From NCBI GenBank assembly GCA_000612485.1, contig CP007494.1, forward strand, positions 62,001-126,000: a DNA stretch of 64,000 bases, in the 5' to 3' direction. Positions within the stretch are counted from its first letter, which is position 1; each line of letters opens with the position of its first letter. Of this stretch, positions 48,350-58,038 are shown one piece after another. The stretch is from Bordetella holmesii ATCC 51541. Lineage in GTDB: Bacteria > Pseudomonadota > Gammaproteobacteria > Burkholderiales > Burkholderiaceae_B. The notes beneath the pieces were generated by a model. That model made no database searches. It saw nothing but the letters and a program-made list of their open reading frames with translations, and was not told the DNA's origin. The position numbers and the translations under genes were made by a program.

Positions 48350-49636
48350 ATGTCCTATGCGACTGCCTCGGGCGCTACGCGCGCCCTAGGGCTGGCCGTT
48401 CTGTTGGCCGCCTCCCTGCCCGCTGCCGCCGGCGTCACTTACCGGTTTGACCGCCCTTCTGCGGCGCCCGGCGAGACCGTGCGCATCGAAGCCATTTATT
48501 TCAATGACGGCAACACGCGAGCGCAGTGGCAGCCGCCCGCGCGCCTGGTGCTGCAATGGCGCGACCCCCAAGGCCGGGTGGTGCGCACATTTGCGCGCCT
48601 GAAGGGCAATCCTTCCGCGCTGAGCGTGCCGGTCAATAACTTCGCGCGTCTTTCCTGGGCGGCCGTGGTGCCGGTATCGGCCCAAGGTTTGCAGGCCATC
48701 AGTATCGAAGGCGAACCGGCGCTCATGGCACTGGATGCCACGGGACGCGAGGCGGGAAACCTGGTCAGCCAGACTGCCAATGTGCCTGTGACCGACGCGC
48801 ATAGCGGACAGGAAGTCCCCGCTGCCGCGGTCATGGCCGCGGGCGCTTCGCCCGAAGCCGGGCCGGCGCCAGAAAGCGTGGCACGCCAGCAGGCCACGAC
48901 GCAGAACTCCGGCTTTGACAGCTTCCGTATCGCGTTATCGGCCTACGAACCCATGTACTTCGACATCGGTTGGCGCGGCCGCACGACAGCCCGTTTCCAG
49001 TTGAGCGCCAAGTACCGTCTCTTCAGCCCGGCCGACGGACGCGATGCGCGCTGGTTCGAAAACTTTTACCTCGGCTACACCCAGACCTCGTTGTGGGACC
49101 TGCAAGGGGATTCGATGCCCTTCATCGACACCACCTTCAATCCCAGCGTGTTCTGGAAGAACGATCGCCTGTGGTCATCGGCCAATGCGAAGTGGCGTAC
49201 GGGCGTCAACACCGGTGTGGAACATCGCTCTAACGGCAAAGATGGCGATGACTCGCGCTCAGTCAATGACGCCTATATCGAACCGGCCCTCTACTATCGC
49301 TTTGATGGCGGCAGCACGCTGTCGTTCTCGCCGCGCGTGCGCGCCTACTTCGGCGTGGCCAGCGAAAACAGCGATTACGCGGCCTATGCCGGCCATGTGG
49401 ATTGGAAACTCCGCTGGCAACAGGACGGCGGCGCGGTCGTCTCGGCCATGTACCGACAAGGTGACAACCAGCGGCGTACCACCCAGCTGGATTTTGCCTG
49501 GCCGCTCAAGCGAACCTTCCTGGACATGAATGGCTATCTGCACCTGCAGTATTTCAACGGATATGGCGAAACGCTGCTGGGCTACAACCAGCGCAACGAA
49601 TCGCAGTTCCGGATCGGTCTGTCCTTGGTGCCCTAA
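48350..49636 (+). CDS. pldA: Outer-membrane phospholipase A1 (OMPLA)
   Basis: 428 residues: signal peptide (GLAVLLAASLPAAAG), a 150-residue N-terminal extension, then a 12-stranded barrel. The active-site segment GVEHRSNGKDGDDSRSVNDA supplies the His and Ser and an Asn that matches the catalytic triad. Calcium-dependent hydrolysis of outer-membrane phospholipids, active when bilayer asymmetry is lost. The start ATG 48350 is about 105 bases after the IS481 copy, so its promoter might be altered. Confidence 0.88.
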   Translation: MSYATASGATRALGLAVLLAASLPAAAGVTYRFDRPSAAPGETVRIEAIYFNDGNTRAQWQPPARLVLQWRDPQGRVVRTFARLKGNPSALSVPVNNFARLSWAAVVPVSAQGLQAISIEGEPALMALDATGREAGNLVSQTANVPVTDAHSGQEVPAAAVMAAGASPEAGPAPESVARQQATTQNSGFDSFRIALSAYEPMYFDIGWRGRTTARFQLSAKYRLFSPADGRDARWFENFYLGYTQTSLWDLQGDSMPFIDTTFNPSVFWKNDRLWSSANAKWRTGVNTGVEHRSNGKDGDDSRSVNDAYIEPALYYRFDGGSTLSFSPRVRAYFGVASENSDYAAYAGHVDWKLRWQQDGGAVVSAMYRQGDNQRRTTQLDFAWPLKRTFLDMNGYLHLQYFNGYGETLLGYNQRNESQFRIGLSLVP

Positions 49637-49729
49637 GATCCGATCCGCCCCCGAAAGACAGATCTTGTCACGTTGCTGACGGTTCGGGCCGTGTAGCATG
49701 GTGAGCCGCCCGCCGCTCTGGAGACCGCC

Positions 49730-50329
49730 ATGCGCCGCCGTCTGCTTATCAGCCTGACCCTGAGCCTTTGCCTTTATGCCATCGGCTCTCAGGCCCAACA
49801 GTCCCAGCCCGATCCCGCCAGCCTGCAGCAGGAGGTAAGCCTGCTGCAGGGCAAACTGAAGTTCGAACTGCCGGGCGGCTTTACCGCCAGCGAGCTGCCT
49901 GCCGGCAGCGCCGAAGAGGGTACTGCCGGCGCCAGCGGGCAGTTGTTTGTGAATAACGATGCACGCCAGGTCGTGGTGATCAGTGAAGCGCCCACGCCAG
50001 GCGGCGTGGCCGCCGCAGATGACGACCACGTTTTCCTCAATGGTGCAGCGCAAGGGTTTGTCAGCCAACAGAAGCAGGCGTCGGCGGACTACCAGCCCAT
50101 TGATGAAGACAGCTTGCGCAGCGGCGAGCTGGGCCTTCGGCGTATCAACGCCAAAGGCAGTTTCGCGGGCACGCCTACCCTGAACACAAGCCTGTTGGCC
50201 GGCTCCGGCCCGCGTCTGGTGGTCGTACAGATCGTTTCGCGTGAAGATGACCCACAGGGCCATGCGCAACTGGTGCAGCGGGTGCTTGAGTCCATGCCGG
50301 CCAAGGTCGCGGCGCTGCGGCCGCGCTAA
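49730..50329 (+). CDS. Exported protein, possibly DcrB/PsbP-like
   Basis: 199 residues with a signal peptide (MRRRLLISLTLSLCLYAIGS, cleavage near SQAQQ). The mature part (KLKFELPGGFTASELPAG, ARQVVVISEAPTP, SLLAGSGPRLVVVQIVSRED) resembles the DcrB/DUF1795 fold by pattern, but I am not sure. Probably periplasmic. Single gene about 90 bases after pldA, same strand. Confidence 0.6.
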   Translation: MRRRLLISLTLSLCLYAIGSQAQQSQPDPASLQQEVSLLQGKLKFELPGGFTASELPAGSAEEGTAGASGQLFVNNDARQVVVISEAPTPGGVAAADDDHVFLNGAAQGFVSQQKQASADYQPIDEDSLRSGELGLRRINAKGSFAGTPTLNTSLLAGSGPRLVVVQIVSREDDPQGHAQLVQRVLESMPAKVAALRPR

Positions 50330-50391
50330 CCCGCGTGCCCCCCCGTGACGGGACGGTCATCGCGAAAACGCCCTCCCCTTGCCGACCGGGC

Positions 50392-50424
50392 AAAAAAAGA
50401 GCCCTGGAGGCAAGCCTCCAGGGC
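50392..50424 (-). terminator. Terminator of the DUF4142 gene
   Basis: Perfect 10-bp GC-rich stem (50401-50410 and 50415-50424, loop CAAG) followed on the minus strand by TCTTTTTTTG. It lies 130 bases past the DUF4142 stop, so the transcript would have a long 3' end. Confidence 0.8.
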
Positions 50425-50553
50425 CAACTCGAGGTTCCTATTGCGAATTGTCGCGACCGGTTCGGGCAAGCCGCGACAAACCCATGGTAGTCAGGACCGC
50501 CCGCCCCAGCCTTGATAAAGGTCAAGCGTCCTCGATACCCGGCACGCGCTGAC

Positions 50554-51075
50554 TTATTGGGTTTTCTGGCCTTGCAGTGTCCGCGCCATATCCAGATGCT
50601 GCTGCAAAACCGGCAGCGCCTTGGCCAGAAACGCTTTGACGTCCTCGTCCTTGCCCTGCGACTCCGTTTGCTGGAAGAGCTTGATCGCGTCCTCGTGTGC
50701 CGCCACGGCCAGTTGATCAACATAGGCTTTGTCGAAATCGCTGCCGCCTTCTGCGGCAATGACAGCCAGCTTGCCCTTTTGCGCAAACGACAAGTCTTCC
50801 GGCGGCTGCACGCCCTTCTTGCGCGCCAAGGCAAGCAGATCGTCGGTCAGACGTGCGTGGTCGGTGATCATGAGTTCGCCGAACTGCTTCACTCTGCGGG
50901 TCGATGCATTCGCGGCGGCCAACTTTCCGCCCGCGATCTCCGCATACCCGCCCTGGATGGCACGCTCCAGGAAATGCTTGTCGGCCTCGCCGAGCGCGTC
51001 TTGCGCAAACGATGCCGCGGACAAAGACAAGGCCGCCAACACCAGCCCGTTGCGCACCAGGGATTGAATATTCAT
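50554..51075 (-). CDS. DUF4142 periplasmic ferritin-like protein
   Basis: 173 residues, signal peptide ending SAASFAQDA. The DUF4142 pattern is clear: DKHFLERAIQGGYAEIAGGK, VKQFGELMITDHARLTDDLL, FDKAYVDQLAVAAHEDAIKL and a C-terminal LPVLQQHLDMARTL. Four-helix bundle with conserved His/Glu; often stress-induced, function unproven. Start ATG 51075 follows the signal peptide pattern. Confidence 0.88.
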   Translation of the reverse strand: MNIQSLVRNGLVLAALSLSAASFAQDALGEADKHFLERAIQGGYAEIAGGKLAAANASTRRVKQFGELMITDHARLTDDLLALARKKGVQPPEDLSFAQKGKLAVIAAEGGSDFDKAYVDQLAVAAHEDAIKLFQQTESQGKDEDVKAFLAKALPVLQQHLDMARTLQGQKTQ

Positions 51076-51339
51076 CGTTGCTCCATGACATGGGCGCCTG
51101 GATAAGCGCCACCAGACCAGGTGGATCGTATACGTCCTCGTTTTATACCCTGCCTGGCGTGCGAAGTCGTCCTCCGCTGCCGCACACAGACGGCATCGGT
51201 CTGTTGCTTCTTGATGCTTGGCGACAACGCCTGACTGTTGCACTCTCTGCGAGCCAATCCAGCCGCTGGCCCAACCTTGCCGGTCGCACCTGCATCACTG
51301 CCCCTCACCTCAGCCCTGCTCCCTTTCATACCAACGGCC

Positions 51340-51894
51340 ATGCCCCACAATCTGCGTGCCCCCTACTATCTGATTTTGAGTAATCACTGCACCTGCTCGT
51401 CCTGCGGACAGACCACGGCGGTGCACGCGCTGGCTGTACCTCCCTCCCATGAAACATTGGATCCGGACGACAGCGACGACGAGCAGACAGAGTCACTGGG
51501 GCAGACGGACGGCGATTTTCAGGCCTGGCTTCTGCGCGAAGACGGTTGGCACCGCGACCCGAGCGGGGCCGTTCTGTCGGGCGTCAGTCTGCTGGACCGG
51601 CCCACCCTGGACTGCATCACCCCCTACACGCCAGGCTTCGCGCCGGACCCTAAACGCCGGGGGGTGTGGACCAACCACTGCAGCCACTGCAAACAACCCA
51701 TCCTGACCGGGCAACTCATGGCGTTTCCGGGCAGCGCCTTCACGCCCAGTGACGCCGACCAGGCGCGTGCCGTTGGCATACAGCGCATGACATCCCCGCT
51801 GCAAGCCAGCGTGGAGTTGCGCTGGACGGATGCCTATCCGGACTTATGGCCGCTATTGCAACATCTGGGTTTTGCCGATCACAACCCACCATGA
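51340..51894 (+). CDS. Unknown protein with paired CxxC motifs
   Basis: 184 residues, soluble. Two CxxC pairs, CSSCGQ near residue 20 and CSHCKQ near residue 115, could form one zinc ribbon. An acidic stretch DPDDSDDEQTESLGQTDGD lies between. I do not recognise the family. No good Shine-Dalgarno; the start MPHNLRAPYYLILSNH is the most likely because the region before it is not protein-like. Confidence 0.6.
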   Translation: MPHNLRAPYYLILSNHCTCSSCGQTTAVHALAVPPSHETLDPDDSDDEQTESLGQTDGDFQAWLLREDGWHRDPSGAVLSGVSLLDRPTLDCITPYTPGFAPDPKRRGVWTNHCSHCKQPILTGQLMAFPGSAFTPSDADQARAVGIQRMTSPLQASVELRWTDAYPDLWPLLQHLGFADHNPP

Positions 51895-51913
51895 GGTCAT
51901 GCGCGGACATGCA

Positions 51914-53296
51914 TCACGGCAGCAGGTGAAAGACCAGATCAAACAACGGATAGCCAATGACCTCCAGACGCATCAGGCCATCGAGCCAGCGGCTGCCTGC
52001 GCCTTCGGATGCTGACCATAATGCATAAGGAGGCTCGGCAGTCAGCGGGAGCGGCAGACAACTGGCCGCCAGACAGATGAGCCACACCCCTGCCGCGAGC
52101 GCGGCCAACTCGAATCCCACGCGGCGAAACCGCCACCCGCTGGCATACTGGATGAGTAACAGCCCTGCGCGGCACAACTGCGTGAGCATGCCCAATAGCG
52201 ACAGGGCCAGGCCGAGAATGGGCGCCACCATCCTCTCGTAAGCCCGTCGACCCTGAGCCTCGTGCTCGGCACCATTTACGTAACGCTGAGGGGCCAAGGT
52301 GCTGCGCCCCGCTGCCTGGACGGCATGGGCAGACAGAAAAGGCCGAAAGTAATAGAGCGCGAAGTTCTCGCGCCCGAGGGGCGTCAAGGAAAGAGGCGGG
52401 CTGCCTGGCGGATAGCCCAACAAGGTCCGCCAGCTTTCCTGAACCAGGGGGTGGGCGGCGAACTGCCCCAGACTCAGGCCAGACGGTAAGCCGTCGATGT
52501 GCGCCTGCTGCTGCAGTACTGTTTGCCCTCTCGCGGCAAATGCCGTTTGCTCCCCGCGTGAAGCGGTCATCGAAACATGCCCCTTCTCTTGCCAGCGGCC
52601 CATGGCCTGATGTCTGAAGGCATCCGGGTCACGGTAAGCCAGAAAGCGGTCACGGATGGTGAACTGGCTGTTCACATAGCGTTGATAGGCCTGCTCCAAT
52701 CCGGCCTCATCGGGCGGCATGGGATCGGATTTCACCAAAAAACCAATCATGGCGGCCACGGTTTTGCCCGAGACGGAAACGGGCATCCCGTTCGGCCATC
52801 GAGCCGCCAGCGAGATGGACTCCGGCTCGTCGTCAGGCAGACTGGAGCGCCGCGGCATGCTTGTCAGCGCCGCGACGCGCGATTGCGCACTCGAATCCTC
52901 GACCCATTGGGCGAGGACAGCCCGCTCGATGCCCGTGCCGGCCCACGCCAAACCTGCCACCAGCACACACGAGACCAGCAGCGCCCGATTGCGACGCGTG
53001 TGGACGCGCAACATAGGCCAGACCACCAACACGATCGCGCACGCGCTGAGGGTGCGCCCGACGATACACACGGTCGACGACGCCGCTTCGTAAGCGTCCA
53101 CCGCGCAGAGCTCGATGAGCCACGCACTCAGCGCACATTCGGCAAACAGATAAACCAGGCAGGCAGCAAGCGGTATGGCCAGGCGGGCGCCGGCCGGATC
53201 CTTGGTGAAAAGACTATCGCGCCAGAGTCTGAGCCAGCGCGTCTTTCTGCGTTGTTCGTAACGGCGCAGCAGCATCGCGCCCGATAGTCTGCTCAT
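51914..53296 (-). CDS. Large membrane protein of unknown function
   Basis: 460 residues. Membrane helices cluster at both ends (residues about 38-62, 75-100, 108-130 and 358-385, 395-420) with a 200-residue soluble region between, rich in SLSLGQFAAHPLVQESW-type helices. No catalytic motif found. It is convergent with the CxxC gene (20 bases apart) and divergent from the GGDEF gene. Intact frame. Confidence 0.65.
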   Translation of the reverse strand: MSRLSGAMLLRRYEQRRKTRWLRLWRDSLFTKDPAGARLAIPLAACLVYLFAECALSAWLIELCAVDAYEAASSTVCIVGRTLSACAIVLVVWPMLRVHTRRNRALLVSCVLVAGLAWAGTGIERAVLAQWVEDSSAQSRVAALTSMPRRSSLPDDEPESISLAARWPNGMPVSVSGKTVAAMIGFLVKSDPMPPDEAGLEQAYQRYVNSQFTIRDRFLAYRDPDAFRHQAMGRWQEKGHVSMTASRGEQTAFAARGQTVLQQQAHIDGLPSGLSLGQFAAHPLVQESWRTLLGYPPGSPPLSLTPLGRENFALYYFRPFLSAHAVQAAGRSTLAPQRYVNGAEHEAQGRRAYERMVAPILGLALSLLGMLTQLCRAGLLLIQYASGWRFRRVGFELAALAAGVWLICLAASCLPLPLTAEPPYALWSASEGAGSRWLDGLMRLEVIGYPLFDLVFHLLP

Positions 53297-53627
53297 CTGA
53301 CCACTGTCTTAACCACTATCGCCCCGGGCGAGCTTACTGTAGGTTAGACGCAGCGCCAAGCAACTTGCCTTTTGAAAGACGCCGGCAGCGTCAAAAAAGC
53401 TTGCATGGGGTTGAAAAGAATTCGTTTGACATTCCCGAAAGAAGATTTAAAGTCAGAGCGGGCAGCGCCGTCCGTCATTCTATAAAGCAAACACGCTTTG
53501 CCGTGTCGGCACTGGCGTCTCGAAGCACATCCGGACGCGCTCCCTGACAACTACCCGCAGCAACTGTTGGGGCACCAGCCCCTGACCCGCGGTATGTGAC
53601 GCCGCAAGCCATTGCGAGAAGGTGGGG

Positions 53628-56206
53628 ATGTTCAAGCAAAGCGAGCCTGTCGATCGGCCCATGGCGCAACTGGAGGCGCTGAACCGGCTGATGGCGTTAG
53701 CCGAATACAGCCTCGACGGTCGGCTGCAACGAGCCAATGATCTCTATCTCTCCATCCTGGGGCTGCCGCGCCAGGAGGTGCTCGGCAGGCACCGCAACAG
53801 CTTCTGCTCGAGAGTGACGGGCGAGTCCGATTTCTGGCCAGGGCTGCTCGCCGGCGAGGCGTGCTCGGTCAAAGAAGAACAGATAGGACGAGACGCCAGA
53901 ATTTGCTGGCTGCAAGCCACCTATACGCCCGTCTACGATGCATCGGGCAATATCCAACACATTCTCAAGGCCGCCACCGACATTACCGAGCAGGTAAGGC
54001 AGGAACAGGCGCAGTACGCGAACGTGCAACGCCTCACGCTTGCCGCGGATGCATCCGACACCGCGGTCATCATGGCCGACAACGACACGCGATTCATCTA
54101 TGCAAACGCCGGCTTCACGCGCATGTTTGGCTGGAGTGCCGAGGAAGTGATTGGCCGGCATACCGTTGAATTGCTCACTCCGCACCTGGGAAGCGCCTAC
54201 GCCCAGGCACGCCACAAGCAGTTGCTCAAAGGAGTGTCGTCGCAGCTCGAGGAAATCGTCGTCGGCAAACAGGGTCAGCGCTACTGGGCCAAGATCATCA
54301 CCAACCCCATCTTCGGCAGTCAGGGCGAGATCACCCATATCGTCACGATGTTCACGGACATCACGCACGCGAAACTGCATGAAGCCTTGCAACAACAGGT
54401 TCTCGAGGCCATGGTGCATGAACAGGCGCTCAGTGATGTCCTTGAACTCGTCTGCAAGGAGGTCGAACGTATTGCTCCCGAGATTGCCACTATCATCCTT
54501 GAGCTGGACCATGAGGCTGGCCTGCGGACACTGGCCGCGCCGAGCCTGCCTGCCCACTTCTGCCAAGAGTTGCAGAGTACATCGATAGGTTCTGGTTGCG
54601 CGTCGGGCCTGGAGCCACCGTTGCCTCAGCAAGGCAGCAGCGTCGCAGGCAATGCCATCGAACTGCTGTGTTCCAACTGCCTGGGCATGGTACTGCCGGA
54701 GGGATTTACCGGCTGCGCCGCCACACCCATCCGCAGCAGCGAAAACGCCGTCGTGGGCTATTTCGCGTTTTACTATCGCCATCCACGCAACGCTGCCGCG
54801 CAGGCCTTTCATCAAAGCCTGGTCGACGCCTGCACGCACTTGTGTGCGCTCGCGCTGGAGCGCGAGCATGCGCGCGAGCGTATCCGCCAGCTGGCGTTCT
54901 ACGATGACCTGACGGGTATACCCAACCGCAATCTCCTGCTGGCCAAAGCCGAACAAGCCATCGCCGCGGCCGCGCGCAACAGGACGCCGCTGGCTGTGCT
55001 GTTTATCGATCTGGACCGATTCAAGCAGATCAACGACACCCTGGGCCATGTCGCGGGCGACGAGTTGCTGCGTGCCGCGGCCGAGCGCATGCGTGCCAAA
55101 TTTCGGCCCAACGATCTGATGGGACGGTTGTCTGGCGATGATTTCGTCGTCGTCCTGTCGAATACCGGGACAGACCGTGCCGCCGACGTGGTCGAACATC
55201 TGCAAGGCGAACTGGCACGGCCCCTGCGGCTGGCCAACACCGATCTGTCGGTCTCGGCTTGCGTGGGGCTTGCATTGTTTCCCGCCGATGGCCGGGACAT
55301 GGAGACGCTGCTGCAACGTGCTGACCTGGCCATGCACGAGGCCAAGGCAGCCGGGCGTGGTGGTTTCAGTTTTTTCAGCACGGAGATGAACCGCCTGGCC
55401 CAAGAGCGCCTGGCGCTGGAGAACGATTTACGTCATGCCTTGAAAAAAGGCTTGTTGCGCCTGGACTATCAGCCCCAGATCGCGCTGGCCTCCGGCACCC
55501 TGTATGGCGTCGAAGCCCTGGCGCGCTGGACGCACCCGACGCTGGGCGACATTCCCCCCTCGCGATTCATCCCCTGGCAGAAGAGTGTGGCCTGATCGCC
55601 GATCTGGGGCTGTGGGCCGTGCGTTCCGCCTGCCGTCAATTAGCCGGGTGGCGCAGCAAGGGTCTGACGGTGCCCGCCGTGTCGGTCAACCTGTCGCCCA
55701 CGAGCTTTCACAACCCGGAACTGCCGCGCCTGATCTGCGAGACGTTGCGTCGGCATGGGCTGGCACCTGCAGACCTGACGCTGGAGCTGACCGAAAGCAT
55801 CCTGCTGGACACCCACCCCAGCACCATGCAAACCATCAGTCAGGTGCATGCCTTGGGCATACGGCTGTCGATGGACGACTTTGGTACCGGTTACTCCAGC
55901 CTGAGCTATCTGCGGCGCCTGCCGGTATCCGAACTCAAGTTGGACCGCAGTTTCGTGGCCGACCTCGATCACGATGCGGCGGCCAGCGCGCTGAGTGCGG
56001 CCATTCTCGGCATAGGCGAGAGCCTGCACCTGACCGTCGTGGCCGAAGGTGTGGAGACCAGCAGGCAGAACGCCCTGCTGCATCAGCAAGGGTATCCGGT
56101 GGCGCAGGGACACCTTTTTTCTCGCCCCCTGCCGGCCAGTGAGCTCGAGGCGTGGTTCGCTCGCGACCTCCCCTCGGTACTGCCATTGCCGCGGACTGGC
56201 CGCTAG
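53628..56206 (+). pseudogene. PAS-PAS-GAF-GGDEF-EAL protein, EAL domain frameshifted
   Basis: About 860 codons: two PAS domains (residues 20-130 and 135-255), a GAF-like region (270-420), GGDEF domain with SGDDF in place of GGDEF, then EAL. The break is in the CCCC run at 55571-55574; a fifth C would continue RFIPLAEECGLIADLGLWAV. EAL motifs beyond it are well kept ([29 protein letters not shown]). As given, the product ends after about 655 residues without a working EAL domain. Cyclic-di-GMP turnover would be lost or changed. ATG 53628 is used. Confidence 0.85.
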
Positions 56207-56252
56207 CCCGACGGCGTCCGTAGAATGTGGCCCCGCTTGTCCGGAAGTCGTC

Positions 56253-57359
56253 ATGCGCCAGGATTGCCAGACCTATCGAGAGTTGTTTCTCGCCGATGTC
56301 CCGTTGCTGGACGTGCGCGCGCCCATTGAGTTCGCCAAAGGCGCTTTTCCCGGCGCGGTCAATCTCCCGCTGATGGACGATAGGCAGCGCGAAATGGTCG
56401 GAACCTGCTACAAGCAACACGGCCAGCAGGCCGCCATCGCGCTTGGCCACCGGCTGGTCAGCGGGGCGCTCAAGCAAGCGCGTATTCAAGCGTGGTTGAC
56501 ATTCGCCCAGGCGCATCCCGACGGCTATCTTTATTGTTTTCGCGGCGGACTGCGCTCGCAGATCGTGCAGAGCTGGCTCAGCAGCGAGGCAGGTGTGGCG
56601 TATCCCCGGGTGGCCAGCGGCTACAAAGCCATGCGAGGTTTTCTGCTTGCCACCCTGCAAAGCGCCCTGCATGAATGCCGCGTTATGGTTCTCGGAGGCA
56701 TGACCGGCACTGGCAAAACTGATGTCCTGCGCACGCTTGCCTACGCACTCGACCTCGAGCACCATGCCTGCCATCGGGGCTCGAGCTTCGGCAAACGGGT
56801 TCAGCCCCAGCCGGTGCAGGTCGGCTTTGACAACGCCCTGGCCATAGACGTGCTGCGCAAGCGCCATCTGGGCCACGAAACCTTCCTGGTCGAAGACGAA
56901 GGGCAAGCCATCGGAAGCTGCAGTTTGCCCCCAGACCTGTACCGCCTGATGCAGGTCAGCCCCCTGGTCTGGCTCGAAGACAGTCTGACCCATCGCGTCG
57001 AGCGCATCCTGCGCGACTACGTCATCGATCTCTGCGCCGATTTCGTGCAGCGCGACGGTCAAGAGCAAGGCTATATCGCCTTTGCCCAGCGTCTGCAAGA
57101 CAGCCTGGCCGCCATTCGCAAGCGCTTGGGAGGCCTGCGCTATCAGCAAATCGCCGCTTTGATGAATGCTGCACTGACTCGGCAGGCCGCCAGCGGTGAC
57201 ATTCAAGCGCATCGGGCCTGGATTACCGCGTTGCTGACCCAGTACTACGATCCCATGTACAGCTATCAACGCAAGGCCAAGCAGGACCGCATCGTTTTTG
57301 CCGGTGACGAGCGCGCGGTCCTGGACTATCTGGCACACGACAGGTCGCGGCAGCGCTGA
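56253..57359 (+). CDS. mnmH: tRNA 2-selenouridine synthase (YbbB/SelU)
   Basis: 368 residues. N-terminal rhodanese domain with the active cysteine in [12 protein letters not shown] near residue 96, then a P-loop GGMTGTGKT near residue 150. It replaces sulfur by selenium, through a geranylated intermediate, at the wobble uridine of some tRNAs, using selenophosphate. No selD in this window. ATG 56253 aligns with the family. Intact. Confidence 0.92.
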   Translation: MRQDCQTYRELFLADVPLLDVRAPIEFAKGAFPGAVNLPLMDDRQREMVGTCYKQHGQQAAIALGHRLVSGALKQARIQAWLTFAQAHPDGYLYCFRGGLRSQIVQSWLSSEAGVAYPRVASGYKAMRGFLLATLQSALHECRVMVLGGMTGTGKTDVLRTLAYALDLEHHACHRGSSFGKRVQPQPVQVGFDNALAIDVLRKRHLGHETFLVEDEGQAIGSCSLPPDLYRLMQVSPLVWLEDSLTHRVERILRDYVIDLCADFVQRDGQEQGYIAFAQRLQDSLAAIRKRLGGLRYQQIAALMNAALTRQAASGDIQAHRAWITALLTQYYDPMYSYQRKAKQDRIVFAGDERAVLDYLAHDRSRQR

Positions 57360-57449
57360 GCCTGCTGGCGCGCGTACCCACGCCTGGCCGCAGCGCAGGC
57401 GAGTCCGGTTACTGGTAAACCCCAATACTTTCCAGATCCAATCCGCCTA

Positions 57450-57492
57450 CACTTATTTGTACGAACAAATGATCAATACATACAAATAAGTG
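57450..57492. promoter_or_regulatory. Perfect 12-bp inverted repeat, candidate GntR operator
   Basis: CACTTATTTGTA (57450-57461) and its exact complement TACAAATAAGTG (57481-57492) frame a shorter dyad ATTTGT-ACGA-ACAAAT (57455-57470). The right arm ends at the AGGAGG ribosome site of the MaoC gene. Placement suggests binding by the GntR regulator encoded at the end of this operon. Confidence 0.6.
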
Positions 57493-57505
57493 AGGAGGAT
57501 GTTTC

Positions 57506-58015
57506 ATGCAGTCAGCTATCGAAGTCGGCCCTCAACGTTACCGGGCTTCCTACGGCCGTTATCTCGAAGAGTTCCAGCCTGGCGACGTGTATGAACATCG
57601 CCCGGGCCGCACCATCACGGACAACGACAACATCCAGTTCTCGTTGATGACCATGAACGCCCATCCCATGCATTGCGATGCGAACTACGCGGCCAAAAGC
57701 GAGTTCGGCCGCCTGCTGGTCAACAGCGGATTATCGCTGGCGGTGGTGCTGGGCATGACCGTCAACGACGTCAGCGCCAAGGCCGTGGCCAATCTGGGCT
57801 GGAAGGAAATCAAGCTTACCGCGCCGGTGTTCGGCGGAGACACCTTGTATGCCGAGTCTGAAGTGCTGGAGGTGCGGCCATCCAAAAGCCGTCCCACTCA
57901 GGGCATCGTCACCACGCGCACACGCGCCTTCAATCAGAACGGGGTGATGGTCATGGAGTTTTTGCGTATGTCGCTCGTTCCCAAACGCGGGCATGGCGTC
58001 GACGACCAAATCTAA
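57506..58015 (+). CDS. MaoC-family (R)-hydratase, mesaconyl-CoA-hydratase-like
   Basis: 169 residues of hot-dog fold. Catalytic Asp/His pair in NAHPMHCDANYAAKSEFGRL; RTITDNDNIQFSLMT and AKAVANLGWKEIKLTAPVFG are shared with mesaconyl-CoA/itaconyl-CoA hydratases. AGGAGG lies seven bases before the ATG at 57506. First gene of a CoA-thioester operon with a CoA-transferase and a CitE-like lyase, the set expected for C5 dicarboxylate (itaconate/mesaconate) breakdown. Confidence 0.88.
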   Translation: MQSAIEVGPQRYRASYGRYLEEFQPGDVYEHRPGRTITDNDNIQFSLMTMNAHPMHCDANYAAKSEFGRLLVNSGLSLAVVLGMTVNDVSAKAVANLGWKEIKLTAPVFGGDTLYAESEVLEVRPSKSRPTQGIVTTRTRAFNQNGVMVMEFLRMSLVPKRGHGVDDQI

Positions 58016-58038
58016 AAAAGCACAAGAGGAGACAAGCA

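Noticed and set aside
53697..55403. Minus-strand open frame of 568 codons opposite the GGDEF gene
   Set aside because: It is a GC-driven shadow: the plus strand has clear PAS and GGDEF motifs while the minus translation lacks any domain pattern.
55935..57425. Minus-strand open frame of 496 codons opposite mnmH
   Set aside because: mnmH on the plus strand shows rhodanese and P-loop motifs; the opposite frame has none.
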